From Collinsella aerofaciens (GTDB lineage Bacteria > Actinomycetota > Coriobacteriia > Coriobacteriales > Coriobacteriaceae): a stretch of 33,295 bases of DNA. Shown here piece after piece: positions 31,945 to 33,295 of this stretch. The notes under the pieces were generated by a model that had not been told where the DNA came from, did not search any database, and saw only the letters and a list, made by a program, of their open reading frames with translations. Numbering within the stretch: position 1 is the stretch's first letter; every line of letters begins with the position of its first letter. Position numbers and translations under genes: made by a program. The DNA is taken from contig JAJXHK010000021.1 of assembly GCA_021639365.1 (NCBI GenBank), forward strand, positions 1 through 33,295, written 5' to 3'.

Positions 31945-32994
31945 CTAGTACACCATGCCCATGGCGTCCTGAACCTCGGCCAGGGTCTGCTCGGCGATCT
32001 CATTGGCGCGACGGTTGCCCTCGTGCAGGACGTCCTTTACGTAATCCAGGTCGTTCTCGTAGCGCTGGCGACGCTCACGGATCGGCGCGAAGTACTCGTT
32101 GACGGCCTCGGTCACGTACTTCTTGAGCTGGCCGGAGCCGCCCATGCCAATCTCCTCGGCAATCCCGACTTCGGAACGGCCGGTGCAGATGGCGGCCGTC
32201 GAAAGCAGACCGGACACGCCGGGGCGATTCTCGGGATCGAACGTGATCATGCGCTCGGAGTCGGTCTGGCTCTTCTTGATGCGCTTGGCCGTCTCCTCGG
32301 CGGTCATCGAGATGTTGATGGCGTTGCCGTAGCTCTTGCTCATCTTGCGACCGTCCAGGCCGGGCAGCAGCGGGGTCTCGGACAGCAGCGCGTCGACCTC
32401 GGGGAACACCTTGCCGTAGCGGTTGTTAAAGCGGCGGGCGATGGTGCGGGTGAGCTCGATGTGCGGCAGCTGGTCGCGACCGACGGGCACCACATTGCCC
32501 TTGCAGAACAGGATGTCGCAGGCCTGGTGCACCGGGTAGGTGAGCAGAAGGCCGGTGAGCTCGTGGCCCGAGGCCTCCATCTCGGCCTTGACCGTGGGGT
32601 TGCGCGCCAGCTCGGCCTCGGAGACCAGCGACAGGAACGGCAGCATGAGCTGGTTTGCGGCGGGTACGGCGGAGTGCGCGTAGATCATGGTCTTGTCGGG
32701 GTCGATGCCGCAGGCAAGGTAGTCCATGACCATGTTGTACACGTTGTCCTGGATGTGCTCGGTCGTATCGCGGTCAGTGATGACTTGGTAGTCGGCGATG
32801 AGCACGTTGGTCTTGGCGCCCATGTTCTGCAGCTCAACACGGCCCTTGAGGGTGCCGAAGTAGTGACCCAGGTGCAGACGGCCGGTGGGGCGGTCGCCGG
32901 TGAGCATGGTGAACTTCTCGGGCGTTTTGGCCAGGCCCTCGCGAATGGCGTTGCTCTTTTGCAGCGCGACTTCGTAGCTGTTCTCGTTTGGCAT
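31945..32994 (-). CDS. trpS: Tryptophanyl-tRNA synthetase
   Basis: A 349-aa class I aminoacyl-tRNA synthetase that charges tRNA-Trp. The ATP motifs are GRLHLGHYFG (HIGH-type, around 41-44) and KMSKS (217-221). Other typical segments are LTGDRPTGRLH, LIADYQVITDRD, and VGRDQLPHIELTR. Length agrees with bacterial TrpRS. The start at 32994 has TTAGGAGC upstream; an in-frame start at 33024 is not favoured. The gene has its own terminator. No T-box sequence was found between 32995 and 33155. Confidence 0.95.
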   Translation of the reverse strand: MPNENSYEVALQKSNAIREGLAKTPEKFTMLTGDRPTGRLHLGHYFGTLKGRVELQNMGAKTNVLIADYQVITDRDTTEHIQDNVYNMVMDYLACGIDPDKTMIYAHSAVPAANQLMLPFLSLVSEAELARNPTVKAEMEASGHELTGLLLTYPVHQACDILFCKGNVVPVGRDQLPHIELTRTIARRFNNRYGKVFPEVDALLSETPLLPGLDGRKMSKSYGNAINISMTAEETAKRIKKSQTDSERMITFDPENRPGVSGLLSTAAICTGRSEVGIAEEIGMGGSGQLKKYVTEAVNEYFAPIRERRQRYENDLDYVKDVLHEGNRRANEIAEQTLAEVQDAMGMVY

Positions 32995-33155
32995 GATTGC
33001 TCCTAACGTATGTTCATGGGTCAAGATGATAACGCGTTTATTGGAGGGTCGGGGCGTAAGTACGCGAGGGGCGGGAGAGCGGCGGCATGTGCGATGGGCG
33101 CGGCGTGGCTGCGCGTTTGGCCGGCGGCGCCTGGGCGCATCCTCGGCAGCTTACC

Positions 33156-33295
33156 CTAGCGCCTGTGGTGGCGCTCCTCCCTGCGTTCTTCTGCCGCCTG
33201 CTCCTCCTGCTTAAAGGCGGGATCGTCGGGGGTGACGAGCTCGTCCTCGTGCGTGCGCTTGTTGTAATGGTGGCGCAGCACGGGCTCAAACAGGT
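33156..33295 (-). CDS. 3' end of an unrecognised gene
   Basis: The last 45 or so codons of a gene that starts beyond the window. The frame ends at TAG (33158-33156) and codes for a very charged tail rich in Glu, Arg and His, with the segments FEPVLRHHYNKRTHEDEL and EEQAAEERREERHHRR. Family unknown. The neighbouring trpS is in the same direction 161 bases downstream. Confidence 0.5.
   Translation of the reverse strand, partial: LFEPVLRHHYNKRTHEDELVTPDDPAFKQEEQAAEERREERHHRR

Noticed and set aside
31771..33006. Long plus-strand open frame opposite trpS
   Set aside because: Antisense of an unmistakable trpS, and its beginning lies in the hairpin region.
1..33295. tRNA, rRNA, CRISPR or IS elements
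   Set aside because: I looked for tRNA arms, regular spaced repeats and transposase motifs by eye on both strands and found none; a tRNAscan or Infernal run would be decisive.

Overview
The window looks like ordinary chromosome from a G+C-rich Gram-positive gut actinobacterium. Gene content, codon use, AAGGAG-type ribosome binding sites and the dispersed small palindromes suggest a Coriobacteriia member close to Collinsella. That placement is inferred from memory of the families; no search was run. I see about 30 protein genes, two of them broken, and no rRNA, tRNA, CRISPR array, IS transposase or prophage gene.

Layout. 0.1-3.3 kb: an ABC-F ATPase, a Cof-type HAD phosphatase and a short DtxR/MntR-like regulator. 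3.4-6.3 kb: a metal-efflux module on the minus strand (ArsR/SmtB-type repressor, small HMA metal chaperone, zinc/cadmium P-type ATPase) with near-identical operators before the repressor and the ATPase. 6.3-8.2 kb: AT-richer accessory DNA with an AbiEi-like/nuclease-like gene interrupted by an in-frame TGA. 8.2-11.7 kb: a DEDDh exonuclease, a His-rich putative metal exporter with an operator over its promoter, a YaiI/YqxD protein and an HdeD-like membrane protein. 11.9-16.0 kb: a nitroreductase behind a DtxR-like box, two tandem histidine phosphatases, a short DUF1015-like protein and an M20 peptidase. 16.2-17.2 kb: an intact relative of the broken AbiEi-like gene. 17.5-19.9 kb: serine biosynthesis (serC then serA). 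20.1-26.4 kb: a CPA1 antiporter with RCK domain, a PPP-family phosphatase, a frameshifted polysaccharide flippase and an L-lactate permease. 26.4-26.9 kb: a nested inverted-repeat element. 26.9-33.3 kb: ATP-dependent PEP carboxykinase, a B3/B4-domain protein behind a structured leader, a MarR regulator, a DegV/FakB protein, an alkyltransferase-like protein, tryptophanyl-tRNA synthetase and the 3' end of one more gene.

Themes. Metal homeostasis recurs: a DtxR-like regulator, an ArsR-controlled zinc exporter, a second putative metal exporter and an iron-box-like site. Intergenic DNA is rich in RNA-forming repeats. One palindrome family (CCACCACAAAGG ... CCTTTGTGGTGG) occurs at five full places plus one half copy, usually just after a gene. 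The leads I consider most worth checking are the AbiEi-like/nuclease-like paralogue pair, two possible structured RNAs (28.7 and 31.7 kb) and the long nested inverted repeats at 3.4 and 26.4 kb.
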